Both the position numbers and the translations under genes were made by a program. Below are positions 1-7,387 of a DNA stretch of 64,000 bases, piece by piece (the first letter of the stretch is position 1; the number at the start of each line of letters is the position of its first letter). The DNA is from Thermodesulfovibrio yellowstonii DSM 11347. GTDB lineage: Bacteria; Nitrospirota; Thermodesulfovibrionia; Thermodesulfovibrionales; Thermodesulfovibrionaceae. The stretch is taken from contig NC_011296.1 in NCBI RefSeq assembly GCF_000020985.1, forward strand, positions 1,292,001-1,356,000. The letters are read 5' to 3'. A model generated the notes under the pieces. It was not told the origin of the DNA and searched no databases. It saw nothing but the letters and a program-made list of their open reading frames with translations.

Positions 1-365
1 CTTTCCTCAGAATGAAAACTAAATCCTCTTTCAAAATCCTTAAGTTGAAGCATTGAAACACCAAGATCAAAAATTATCCCGTCAATTTTTTCAATATTTA
101 ACTCTGACAAAACTTCTTTAAGATGAGAAAAGCTTGCTTTTCTTAAAATCACCCTTGAATCATCCAGAATTCTATTAGCATAAAAAATAGCAGACTCATC
201 CCTGTCAATGCCGATTAATCTGCCATCTGGGCTAAGCCTTTTAAGTATCGCTAAAGAATGCCCACCACAGCCTAAGGTGGCATCAACATATATACCTCCG
301 TAAGGATTCAGAAGTTGAATAACTTCCTTAACCATTACAGGAATGTGTATTTTTTTATAATCCAT
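1..365 (-). CDS. rsmH: 16S rRNA m4C1402 methyltransferase RsmH, N-terminal part
   Basis: SAM-dependent methyltransferase that N4-methylates C1402 of 16S rRNA (formerly MraW). Only the first 121 or so residues lie in the window; the gene runs off the left edge. The start reads [15 protein letters not shown], and the glycine-rich SAM site [12 protein letters not shown] follows near residue 30. Later text ([10 protein letters not shown]) matches the family. The ATG at 363-365 lies inside the end of mraZ (11-nt overlap), the usual mraZ-rsmH coupling at the head of the dcw cell-division cluster, so the genes beyond the edge are probably ftsL, ftsI and mur genes. Confidence 0.93.
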
Positions 366-810
366 ACTTAGCAAGAGCATCTTGTATCCTCTTTATATCT
401 ACCTTTGTGGGATCAGTAATGCTATCCCAAGTAGCCTTATCCCATATTTCAATTCTTTCAATCTGACCAACAATAACAACTGCAGAGTTAATACCAGCAT
501 CTTGTCTATGTTCATAAGGAATCAATATTCTTCCTTGTTTATCAAGTTCACATGGTATTGCAGAAGCGATAACTCTCCTTAAAAAATACATTACAGATTC
601 ATCAGACTTAGGTAGCCCTCTTATTTTTTCTTCAAGTTTCAACCATTCCTCAAGAGGATAAAGATGTAAGGCTTTATCAAAAGGAGCATTCGTAAGATAG
701 AGTTCGCCCGAAGAATATTTATTTGTCAGAACCTCCCTAAGGGAGGCTGGCATTATAACTCTTCCCTTTTGATCAAGATTATGGTAATATTTTCCTATGA
801 AAGATATCAT
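355..810 (-). CDS. mraZ: Transcriptional regulator MraZ
   Basis: DNA-binding AbrB-like protein of 151 residues that autoregulates the division and cell-wall (dcw) cluster. Two SpoVT/AbrB half-domains are visible, each with the DxxxR signature (D13-R17, DQKGR; D90-R94, DKQGR). I take [17 protein letters not shown] as the start. A longer in-frame reading begins upstream at 840, but those codons are the operator repeats, and family members begin about ten residues before DxKGR. The stop overlaps rsmH. Regulation is visible: three GTGG repeats lie just upstream of the ATG and a sigma-70-type promoter lies beyond them. Confidence 0.93.
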
Positions 811-813
811 ATT

Positions 814-837
814 CCACTTTCTACCACTATTTACCAC
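814..837 (-). promoter_or_regulatory. MraZ operator: three GTGG repeats at 10-bp period
   Basis: On the minus strand GTGG occurs at 837-834, 827-824 and 817-814, exactly one helical turn apart, within GTGGTA-N4-GTGGTA-N4-GTGGAA. Known MraZ operators are tandem TGGG/GTGG-like boxes with short spacers upstream of mraZ, so this is very likely the autoregulatory site. It lies between the -10 element and the start codon, so bound MraZ would cover the transcription start. Confidence 0.8.
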
Positions 838-841
838 CAAT

Positions 842-868
842 ATTATACGAATACGAAAATTTTGTCAA
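842..868 (-). promoter_or_regulatory. Sigma-70-type promoter of mraZ
   Basis: Minus strand TTGACA (868-863), 15-bp spacer, TATAAT (847-842). Both hexamers are perfect consensus, though the spacer is 2 bp short of optimal. The predicted start falls in the GTGG repeats about 25 nt before the mraZ ATG. Confidence 0.65.
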
Positions 869-880
869 GGGGTATTTTGA

Positions 881-2047
881 ATGTCTGAAAAATTTTTTGA
901 AATTTTTGAAAAAAAGCTTGAAAAACTTAAAGAACAAAATCTTTACCGTTCAGTAAAAGATATGGAATCAAGGCATGGAATGGAAATTACAATTCAAGGT
1001 AAAAAATACATAAATTTTGCATCAAATGACTATCTTGGACTAAGTCAACATCCACTGGTCAAAGAAGCTGGTATAGATGCAATCAAAACATTTGGCGCTG
1101 GGGGAGGAGCTTCAAGACTTTTAAGTGGAGGCACTATTTTACATAGAAAACTTGAAGAACTTTTATCCGAATTTAAAAACACAGAAAGCTGCCTTATTCT
1201 TAATTCTGGCTATACAGCTAATACTTCTTTAATTCCTGCATTAGCAGGAGAAAATGATATTATTTTCAGCGATGAACTTAATCATGCAAGCATAATAGAC
1301 GGTTGCCGACTAAGCAGAGCAGAAAAAATTATCTACAAACATGCCGATATTGAGGATTTAAAAAAATTAATTAGAAATATATCTTGCAAAGGCAAGAAAG
1401 TAATCATAACAGACACAGTTTTCAGTATGGATGGAGACATAGCGCCAATCAGAGAACTTTATGAATTATGCAAAGCTGAAGGGGCTTTACTTTATATTGA
1501 TGATGCTCATGGAACTGGAGTATTGGGTAATGGTTACGGCATATTGAAACATCTGGGACTACAGACAGAGGCTTTTGTAATTCAGATGGGAACACTTTCT
1601 AAAGCAATCGGAGTTTTTGGAGCATTTGTCTGCGGCGATTCATCCATTATTGACTGGTTTATAAACTCTGCAAGAGGTTTTATTTTTTCAACTTCTTTAC
1701 CTCCAAGCACTGTTGCTTCTGCTTATGCTTCTTTAAAAATTATTATGGAAGACAAAGAATTGATTAAAAGGCTCTGGCAGAATATTGAAAAAGTTATGGA
1801 GATAATAAAAAATCTTGAACTTAAAACAACAAAAACACAAACTCCGATTATTCCCATTCTTTTTGAAAACATTGAACAAGCAATAAAGGCTTCAAGGATT
1901 CTATATGATTCAGGTATTTATGCACCTGTTATCAGACCTCCTACTGTAAAAACTCCAAGAATCAGAATAACAATAACTGCAGGGCATTCTGATAATGATA
2001 TTGAAAAACTATCTGGAGCATTAACTTTATTAAATTCAATTTTTTGA
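881..2047 (+). CDS. bioF: 8-amino-7-oxononanoate synthase (biotin synthesis)
   Basis: PLP-dependent alpha-oxoamine synthase that condenses pimeloyl-thioester with L-alanine in biotin synthesis. The 388-residue length fits the family. The N-terminal NFASNDYLGLSQHP, the glycine-rich GAGGGASRLLSGG and the SDELNHASIIDG block are typical. The Schiff-base lysine is K241 in GTLSKAIG. The close relative glycine C-acetyltransferase (kbl) cannot be fully excluded, but no tdh is adjacent. No other bio gene is in the window. The gene is divergent from mraZ, with its start 13 nt beyond the mraZ -35 element. Confidence 0.85.
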   Translation: MSEKFFEIFEKKLEKLKEQNLYRSVKDMESRHGMEITIQGKKYINFASNDYLGLSQHPLVKEAGIDAIKTFGAGGGASRLLSGGTILHRKLEELLSEFKNTESCLILNSGYTANTSLIPALAGENDIIFSDELNHASIIDGCRLSRAEKIIYKHADIEDLKKLIRNISCKGKKVIITDTVFSMDGDIAPIRELYELCKAEGALLYIDDAHGTGVLGNGYGILKHLGLQTEAFVIQMGTLSKAIGVFGAFVCGDSSIIDWFINSARGFIFSTSLPPSTVASAYASLKIIMEDKELIKRLWQNIEKVMEIIKNLELKTTKTQTPIIPILFENIEQAIKASRILYDSGIYAPVIRPPTVKTPRIRITITAGHSDNDIEKLSGALTLLNSIF

Positions 2048-2092
2048 ATTAGTTGAATCTTTGAATCTCTTTAATTCATAATATGCAGTTGT

Positions 2093-3526
2093 ATGGAAAA
2101 TTTAATGAATTTAATCATAGCAAGGCTTGATGGTGAAAAAATAAATGATTCCCTATACACACACTATATTGAAAAACTTGTTAAAGAAGGAATTGCAGGT
2201 TTCATAGTTTTTGGTGGAGACTATGATGAAATAAAAAATTTCATTGACTATCTTCAAAGCATAGCATCAGAACCATTAATCATTGCTTCAGACATTGAAA
2301 GAGGTGTTGGACAGCAGATAAAAGGTGGAAGTTTGATTCCCTCACAGATGGGAATTGCCGCAGGATTTGATTTGAAGGAAAACAGACAGGAACTTGAATC
2401 TCTGTATTCAATTGTAATAAAAGAAGCATTGGATGTGGGAATAAATCTTGCACTTATTCCTGTTTTGGATGTGAATAGAGAGCCTAAAAATCCAATAATA
2501 TGCACAAGAGCTTTTTCAGATAATCCTGAAATTGTTTCGGAATATGGCAAATTTGTTATAAAACTCTTTGAATCTTACGGATTATCAACATGCGGAAAAC
2601 ATTTTCCAGGTCATGGTGGAACACAAATAGACTCTCATCTGGAACTTCCTTATCTTATATATGAAATTGAAATACATCTTAAACCATTTAAGGAAGCAAT
2701 TAAAGCTAAGGTTTCTTCAATTATGGTTGGTCATATAGTTGCTGATGATATGAAACCTGCGTCTCTTTCGGAAAATGTGATCAATAAATTGCTAAAACAG
2801 AACATGTGTTTTAATGGAGCAGTTCTTACAGATGCGATGAATATGAGAGCTTTAATAGATTATGAAAATCCTCATGCTTTAGCTCTTATAGCAGGAGCAG
2901 ATATAATTCTACATCCAGAACAACCATATACTGCTTTAGAAGAGATAAAAAAAGCTTATATGCAGGGCTTAATTAGTGACAGAAGAATAAAAGAAGCTTA
3001 CAGAAGAATTAAGAGGTTAAAAAAGCTCAAAACAAAAAAAACGATTATTAATAATGAAGATATTTCCTTAATTCATAAAGCATTTAAAAAAACAGTTACA
3101 GTTATAAAAAATGAAATAAATGATTTGAATTCTAAGAAAATCGTCCCTTATCTTACAGGAGTCTATACTGAGGAAATAAAAAAAGTATTTCAGAACTATT
3201 TTGGTTCTGCCTATGATTTACAGGATTATAGAAAATCAAATGCAATACCTTTAATTGCAGCATTCACAAATATTAAGGCTGCTGGAAAGGAATACGTATT
3301 AAAATCGCAACAAAACATGATAATTAAGGAAATCATATCAAATACAGATGCAATTGTTGTATCTTTCGGTAATCCCTATGTTTTAAGACCTTTTAAGAAA
3401 GCAAAGGCTATAATTTCACTTTATGATTCCCATGAACACGCTGTGCTTGCTTTTCTGGATGTATTCAATGAAGGGTTCAAAAATACGGGCAGACTCCCTA
3501 TCAAAATAGAATGGCTTGATGACTAA
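2093..3526 (+). CDS. nagZ: GH3 beta-N-acetylhexosaminidase (NagZ-like)
   Basis: Glycoside hydrolase family 3 enzyme expected to remove N-acetylglucosamine from anhydro-muropeptides during peptidoglycan recycling. Visible motifs are KHFPGHGG (K169, H170), the His/Asp dyad region DSH (D180-H182) and the nucleophile D247 in VLTDAMNM. No N-terminal signal peptide is seen, so it is probably cytoplasmic as for NagZ. The protein has 477 residues, longer than the single-domain Gram-negative NagZ, with about 140 extra C-terminal residues that look like a reduced second GH3 domain. It overlaps the following ampG-like gene by 8 nt, which supports a recycling role. Confidence 0.85.
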   Translation: MENLMNLIIARLDGEKINDSLYTHYIEKLVKEGIAGFIVFGGDYDEIKNFIDYLQSIASEPLIIASDIERGVGQQIKGGSLIPSQMGIAAGFDLKENRQELESLYSIVIKEALDVGINLALIPVLDVNREPKNPIICTRAFSDNPEIVSEYGKFVIKLFESYGLSTCGKHFPGHGGTQIDSHLELPYLIYEIEIHLKPFKEAIKAKVSSIMVGHIVADDMKPASLSENVINKLLKQNMCFNGAVLTDAMNMRALIDYENPHALALIAGADIILHPEQPYTALEEIKKAYMQGLISDRRIKEAYRRIKRLKKLKTKKTIINNEDISLIHKAFKKTVTVIKNEINDLNSKKIVPYLTGVYTEEIKKVFQNYFGSAYDLQDYRKSNAIPLIAAFTNIKAAGKEYVLKSQQNMIIKEIISNTDAIVVSFGNPYVLRPFKKAKAIISLYDSHEHAVLAFLDVFNEGFKNTGRLPIKIEWLDD

Positions 3527-4730
3527 AAGAACAAAGGATATAGCAGTTGTAACAGTTCTTGGTTTTGCTTCTGGACTGCCTTTTCCACTTATAGGTGGGA
3601 CACTACAGGCATGGCTTACAACTGAAGGAATTGATATAAAAACAATAGGCATTTTCACAGTTCTTACCTTTCCATACAGTTTTAAATTTCTCTGGTCTGC
3701 TATATTTGACAGATTCAATATTGTAGGACTTGGAAGAAGACGTGGTTGGATTATCATTTGTCAAATTTTAATTCTATTTGGCACCTTTTTAATGATAACA
3801 TTTACTCCTGAGCATCTTTTAATTTTCAGTATATTAGCAGCAATGATTGCTTTTTTTTCAGCATCTCAGGACATCTCAATTGATGCTTATAGAACAGAAA
3901 TACTCAGACCAGAAGACAGAGGAATCGGAGCAGCATTTTCAGTAACTGCATACAGAATTGCATTGATTGTTGCAGGCGGTCTTTGTCTTTTGCTTGCAGA
4001 CTATCTTGGATGGCAGATTGCTTTAACAATAATAACTTCACTTTTAGTTTTAGGAATAATTACCACTTTCTGGGCAGATGAACCAAAGGGAATAAAAAAA
4101 CCGACTACATTTAAAGAGTCATTTATTGAACCCTTTAGAGATTTACTTAAAAGAGAAAAAAGCATTATTTTGCTATTATTTATTGTTTTATATAAAATTG
4201 GCGACGCCTATGCAAGCTCTCTCAGTACAGCCTTTTTTATTAGAGGCATAGGATTTTCCCTTACTGAGGTGGGTACAGTTAATAAAATTGGCGGGCTTAT
4301 TTCAGCAATTGCAGGTTCAATATTAGGAGGATTTTTACTCAGAAAAATAAGCCTTTATAAAGCATTAATTTCATTTGGCATACTTCAGGCAGTATCAAAT
4401 ATTATGTTTATGGTTTTAGCAATAGAAGGAAAAAACTTTTCATTGTTTGTATCCACCGTAGTCATTGAAAATCTAACAGGTGGAATGGGAACCACGGCAT
4501 TTTTAGCTCTTTTAATGGGATTATGCAACCGTAGTTTTGCTGCAACTCAGTATGCGCTGCTTTCATCATTAGCATCTCTTGGAAGAGTAATTATAAGTCC
4601 AACAGCAGGTTTTATTGTTGAAAGCATTGGCTGGGCAGCTTTTTATTTTCTCACTTTCCTTGTGGCAATTCCAGGGCTTTTTTTAATCATTAGTTTAAAG
4701 AAAATCATATTTAATGTTTCTGAAAAGTAA
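3519..4730 (+). CDS. ampG: AmpG-like muropeptide permease (MFS)
   Basis: Major facilitator superfamily inner-membrane transporter of about 403 residues with roughly 12 hydrophobic segments. The opening LGFASGLPFPLIGGTLQAWL and the loop WSAIFDRF..GRRRGW are typical of the AmpG family, which imports GlcNAc-anhydroMurNAc peptides. A TTG lies three bases upstream in frame, but the ATG at 3519 is the better start. It overlaps the end of the nagZ-like gene, so importer and hydrolase are translationally coupled. Substrate is inferred from family and partner. Confidence 0.82.
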   Translation: MTKRTKDIAVVTVLGFASGLPFPLIGGTLQAWLTTEGIDIKTIGIFTVLTFPYSFKFLWSAIFDRFNIVGLGRRRGWIIICQILILFGTFLMITFTPEHLLIFSILAAMIAFFSASQDISIDAYRTEILRPEDRGIGAAFSVTAYRIALIVAGGLCLLLADYLGWQIALTIITSLLVLGIITTFWADEPKGIKKPTTFKESFIEPFRDLLKREKSIILLLFIVLYKIGDAYASSLSTAFFIRGIGFSLTEVGTVNKIGGLISAIAGSILGGFLLRKISLYKALISFGILQAVSNIMFMVLAIEGKNFSLFVSTVVIENLTGGMGTTAFLALLMGLCNRSFAATQYALLSSLASLGRVIISPTAGFIVESIGWAAFYFLTFLVAIPGLFLIISLKKIIFNVSEK

Positions 4731-4796
4731 CATCTTAAGCTATTCAAGTAAGTGTTTGCTTAAATTTTTAAAAATTCAAAGTTTTTGAAAAATCTG

Positions 4797-4826
4797 AGAA
4801 TAAAAGAGGGGGAATAGTCCCCCTCT
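4797..4826 (-). terminator. Rho-independent terminator of the split-Soret cytochrome gene
   Basis: Perfect 8-bp stem AGAGGGGG/CCCCCTCT (4805-4812 with 4819-4826) with a 6-nt loop. On the minus strand it is followed by CTTTTATT. It begins 4 nt after the cytochrome stop codon. Confidence 0.8.
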
Positions 4827-4829
4827 GAA

Positions 4830-5642
4830 TTAAAATGGTGGATGTTTTGTAGTTTTATTAATTTTCCCATCAAAATGACAAGTTCCACATTCCATATTCC
4901 CTTTTGTATTATTGAGAGCATCCTTTTTATCATGACAGTCCATACATGTTTTAGTTTTTGCCTTAATAGGATAAGCTCCTTTAAAACTTCCCTTATATTC
5001 AGCTTCTAATAACTTAAGAGCATAAAGAACACAATCAGCGGTAATTCTTGCACATCTCTCATCTCGTTCCTTTGAAGCAGCTTTAAATTTAGTTACTGCA
5101 CACCATTTTGAAACAGAGATATGACAAATTGGTGAATTGGCAACAGTAGCTTTCATCTGCATGTTTAATTTTGGTTTTTCAGGAATATACTTAGGGAGTG
5201 CTTCTTGTTCATAGAAACGAAACACATCCTGTATAATTTTATAGGCTCTATCCTGCTTTTCTTTGTCTACACCACCTGTAAGAAGAAAAATAGCACCAGC
5301 AACTCCTATTAGAGCTCCACAAGTAGAACCAGTTTCAGCTATCCCGCTTCTACCAAAAACAAAAAGTTCTGTTGGGATTCCAGTAAAAGGAAATCCAACT
5401 TCATCTTGAAGAGTTCCTATAATGGCATCAAATGCTCCGTAACAGCACCTACCTTTGTAAAAACCAAAGTAAGCTCTTTCAGCAGCTTTTTTAGGATCAA
5501 TAGATTTGTAAGTCCATGGAAGTTGAGGAAGCTTATTGGGCTGAGAAGCATTTAAGTTATCAGCTATCCAGCTACTGCTCGTCAAAAGTAAACCTCCACC
5601 TAAGATTCCTCCAAAAATTTTTAATGCATCTCTTCTTTTCAC
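4830..5642 (-). CDS. Split-Soret cytochrome c family protein
   Basis: Exported cytochrome of 270 residues resembling the split-Soret cytochrome c of Desulfovibrio. The N-terminus MKRRDALKIFGG followed by a Gly/Leu stretch has a twin-arginine pair, suggesting Tat export. The C-terminal region carries two c-haem motifs, CMDCH and CGTCH. The middle has conserved cysteine patches (GRCCYGAFD, GSTCGALIG, SPICHISVSKWC) that characterise the C_GCAxxG_C_C family. The physiological partner is unknown. The gene is monocistronic, with its own terminator and a 300-nt upstream region. Confidence 0.82.
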   Translation of the reverse strand: MKRRDALKIFGGILGGGLLLTSSSWIADNLNASQPNKLPQLPWTYKSIDPKKAAERAYFGFYKGRCCYGAFDAIIGTLQDEVGFPFTGIPTELFVFGRSGIAETGSTCGALIGVAGAIFLLTGGVDKEKQDRAYKIIQDVFRFYEQEALPKYIPEKPKLNMQMKATVANSPICHISVSKWCAVTKFKAASKERDERCARITADCVLYALKLLEAEYKGSFKGAYPIKAKTKTCMDCHDKKDALNNTKGNMECGTCHFDGKINKTTKHPPF

Positions 5643-5949
5643 AACTCCTTCCTCCTTTAAAGAAAATTTTTTTAAACCCTGTCTTATTAAGAATTAAAAT
5701 CAATAAAAAGCAAAGTTTATGCCAGAGAAATTGAGTATTTATAAAAAGAGGAGATCACTCAACTGTTTATGCAGCCAAGGAATGGCAGGAAGTTTTTAAA
5801 CAGGCTCAAAAAATACATCGGAGACGAAAAACAACTTAATTTTATATCAGGAATTTTAAAATGTTACTTGGCATTCACATTTTTGAAAAATATGTTACCC
5901 AATCGTAACAACTAAAAATTCATATGAAAATCTGATTATTTGTCTTATT
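5643..5949. other. Non-coding spacer with a possible coding relic
   Basis: About 300 nt between the cytochrome gene and the signalling operon. On the plus strand near 5739-5838 there is a start-less stretch ending in TAA that reads KRGDHSTVYAAKEWQ then a basic tail. The DHSTV core recalls the DNA-binding helix of DnaA domain IV and of some transposase-associated helix-turn-helix domains. It is too short to be a gene and may be a relic or chance. The cytochrome promoter must also lie here, but I see no clear consensus. Confidence 0.3.
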
Positions 5950-7020
5950 TTATCTTCCTTTCACAGGAATTCTTATTATAAATGTGCTACCTTTTCCGGG
6001 TTCACTTTCAACTGAAATAAAACCTTTATAATACTGAACAATTGTAAGAGCTACAGATAACCCAAGCCCTGGTCCGTATACCTTTGAGGTAAAAAATGGA
6101 TCAAATATTTTCTTAATCAGTTCTTTTGGAATTCCTTTACCTGTATCAGAAATTCTTATCTCTATCTCATTTTTCACTTGTTCAAGAGAAATTTTTAACA
6201 GACGTTTTTCGGATTTTTCCATTGCTTCTATTGCATTCTTAATAATATTGCGAAGAACAATTTTAAAATGTTCCTTATCTATATAAAAAGATGGCACATC
6301 TTTAAAGTCTGTTTCCACCTCTATTGCTTTATCTTCTATCTCCTTTTCAAGTTCTTCTAAAATCTCTTCTATGGCAATTTTAGGATTAACATTTTCCAAA
6401 AAACCTATGGCAATCATTTTAAGATTTAAAATTTCTTTTAAAAGTCTCTCAAGTCTTTCTGCCTCCTGAAGTATGGTCATTAGATATGGTTTATTTGGAT
6501 CACCAGGTGGTAAATTGTCATATACTTTTTTTGTAAATCCTGCGATACTCACAATGGGATTTCTTATTTCATGAGAAAGACTGTCAATAAGTTTTCTTAC
6601 TGACTCAGTTTTCTCTTCTTCTATTACTTTCTCTGCTGTTTCTTTTCTTGTAATCAGAGAACGAACTCTTGCTGAAAGTTCTCTATAATCAAAAGGTTTC
6701 GGGACATAATCATCAGCGCCAATGTCAAATCCTTTAACTTTACTTTCCACATCAGATTTAGCTGTAAGCATAATTATAGGAATAAATTTTGTTCTATCAT
6801 CTGTTTTGAGTCTTTGACAAACTTCATAGCCGTCCATTTTAGGCATCATTACATCAAGAATTATTAAGTCTGGGTAAACTTCATATACTTTCTTTAAAGC
6901 TTCTTCACCATCATAGGCTTCTTCCGTATTGTAGCCTTCAGCTTTCAGTCTTTTTCTCAAAAGTTCCACTGTATCTATGTTATCATCAACAATTAAAATT
7001 GTCTGATTTGAGTTATTCAT
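5950..7020 (-). CDS. Receiver-histidine kinase fusion protein
   Basis: Cytosolic signalling protein of 356 residues with an N-terminal receiver and a C-terminal kinase. The receiver (about 5-120) has the acidic pair D12/D13, acceptor D56 in LIILDVMMP and K108 in PKPF. A HisKA dimerisation helix follows, with H150 in SLSHEIRNP, then an HATPase domain with NIIKNAIEAM, DTGKGIP and GLGLSVAL. It has no membrane segment or PAS domain, so its input must be phosphorylation of the receiver. It overlaps the upstream receiver gene by 4 nt and is the last gene of the cytochrome-kinase operon. The final output protein is not obvious. Confidence 0.88.
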   Translation of the reverse strand: MNNSNQTILIVDDNIDTVELLRKRLKAEGYNTEEAYDGEEALKKVYEVYPDLIILDVMMPKMDGYEVCQRLKTDDRTKFIPIIMLTAKSDVESKVKGFDIGADDYVPKPFDYRELSARVRSLITRKETAEKVIEEEKTESVRKLIDSLSHEIRNPIVSIAGFTKKVYDNLPPGDPNKPYLMTILQEAERLERLLKEILNLKMIAIGFLENVNPKIAIEEILEELEKEIEDKAIEVETDFKDVPSFYIDKEHFKIVLRNIIKNAIEAMEKSEKRLLKISLEQVKNEIEIRISDTGKGIPKELIKKIFDPFFTSKVYGPGLGLSVALTIVQYYKGFISVESEPGKGSTFIIRIPVKGR

Positions 7021-7385
7021 TTTTCCTTTAAATAAATCTTTATCTGTTCTGGGAACTCTCTGACATTAATTGGTTTTGATATATAACCATTACATCCAGC
7101 CTGAAGAGCTTTTTCCTGATCTCCTCTCATAGCATGGGCAGTAAAAGCTATTATAGGAGTATCTTTGAAATCGGGTCTCTCTTTTAATCTTCGTGTAGCT
7201 TCATAGCCATCAATCTTTGGGATTGAAATGTCCATAAGAATTAAGTCTGGTCTATATGCTAAAGCCTTTGCTATAGCATCTTCTCCATCAACTGCTTCTA
7301 TTACTTCATATCCGTGTTTTTTTAATATCTTTTTCACAAGCTCTCTTGAATCTTCATTATCATCAACAACAAGGATTGTTTTCAC
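7017..7385 (-). CDS. Single-domain response regulator (CheY-like)
   Basis: Stand-alone receiver of 122 residues. The acidic pair D8/D9, acceptor D52 (LILMDISIP), the switch threonine in IIAFTAHA and lysine in ISKPINV are all present, so it should be phosphorylatable. It has no output domain. Its place between a hybrid kinase and a receiver-kinase suggests a phosphotransfer relay; the AHAMRGDQEKALQAGCNGY pattern is typical of receivers that shuttle phosphate (DivK-like), but that role is inferred. Confidence 0.88.
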   Translation of the reverse strand: MKTILVVDDNEDSRELVKKILKKHGYEVIEAVDGEDAIAKALAYRPDLILMDISIPKIDGYEATRRLKERPDFKDTPIIAFTAHAMRGDQEKALQAGCNGYISKPINVREFPEQIKIYLKEK

Positions 7386-7387
7386 AC

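Noticed and set aside
811-840. N-terminal extension of MraZ
   Set aside because: The extra codons are the 10-bp-spaced operator repeats, and the family begins at [10 protein letters not shown].
5875-5905. Possible sigma-54 promoter (TTGGCATTCACATTTTT)
   Set aside because: The -12 GC element is missing and no plus-strand gene follows.
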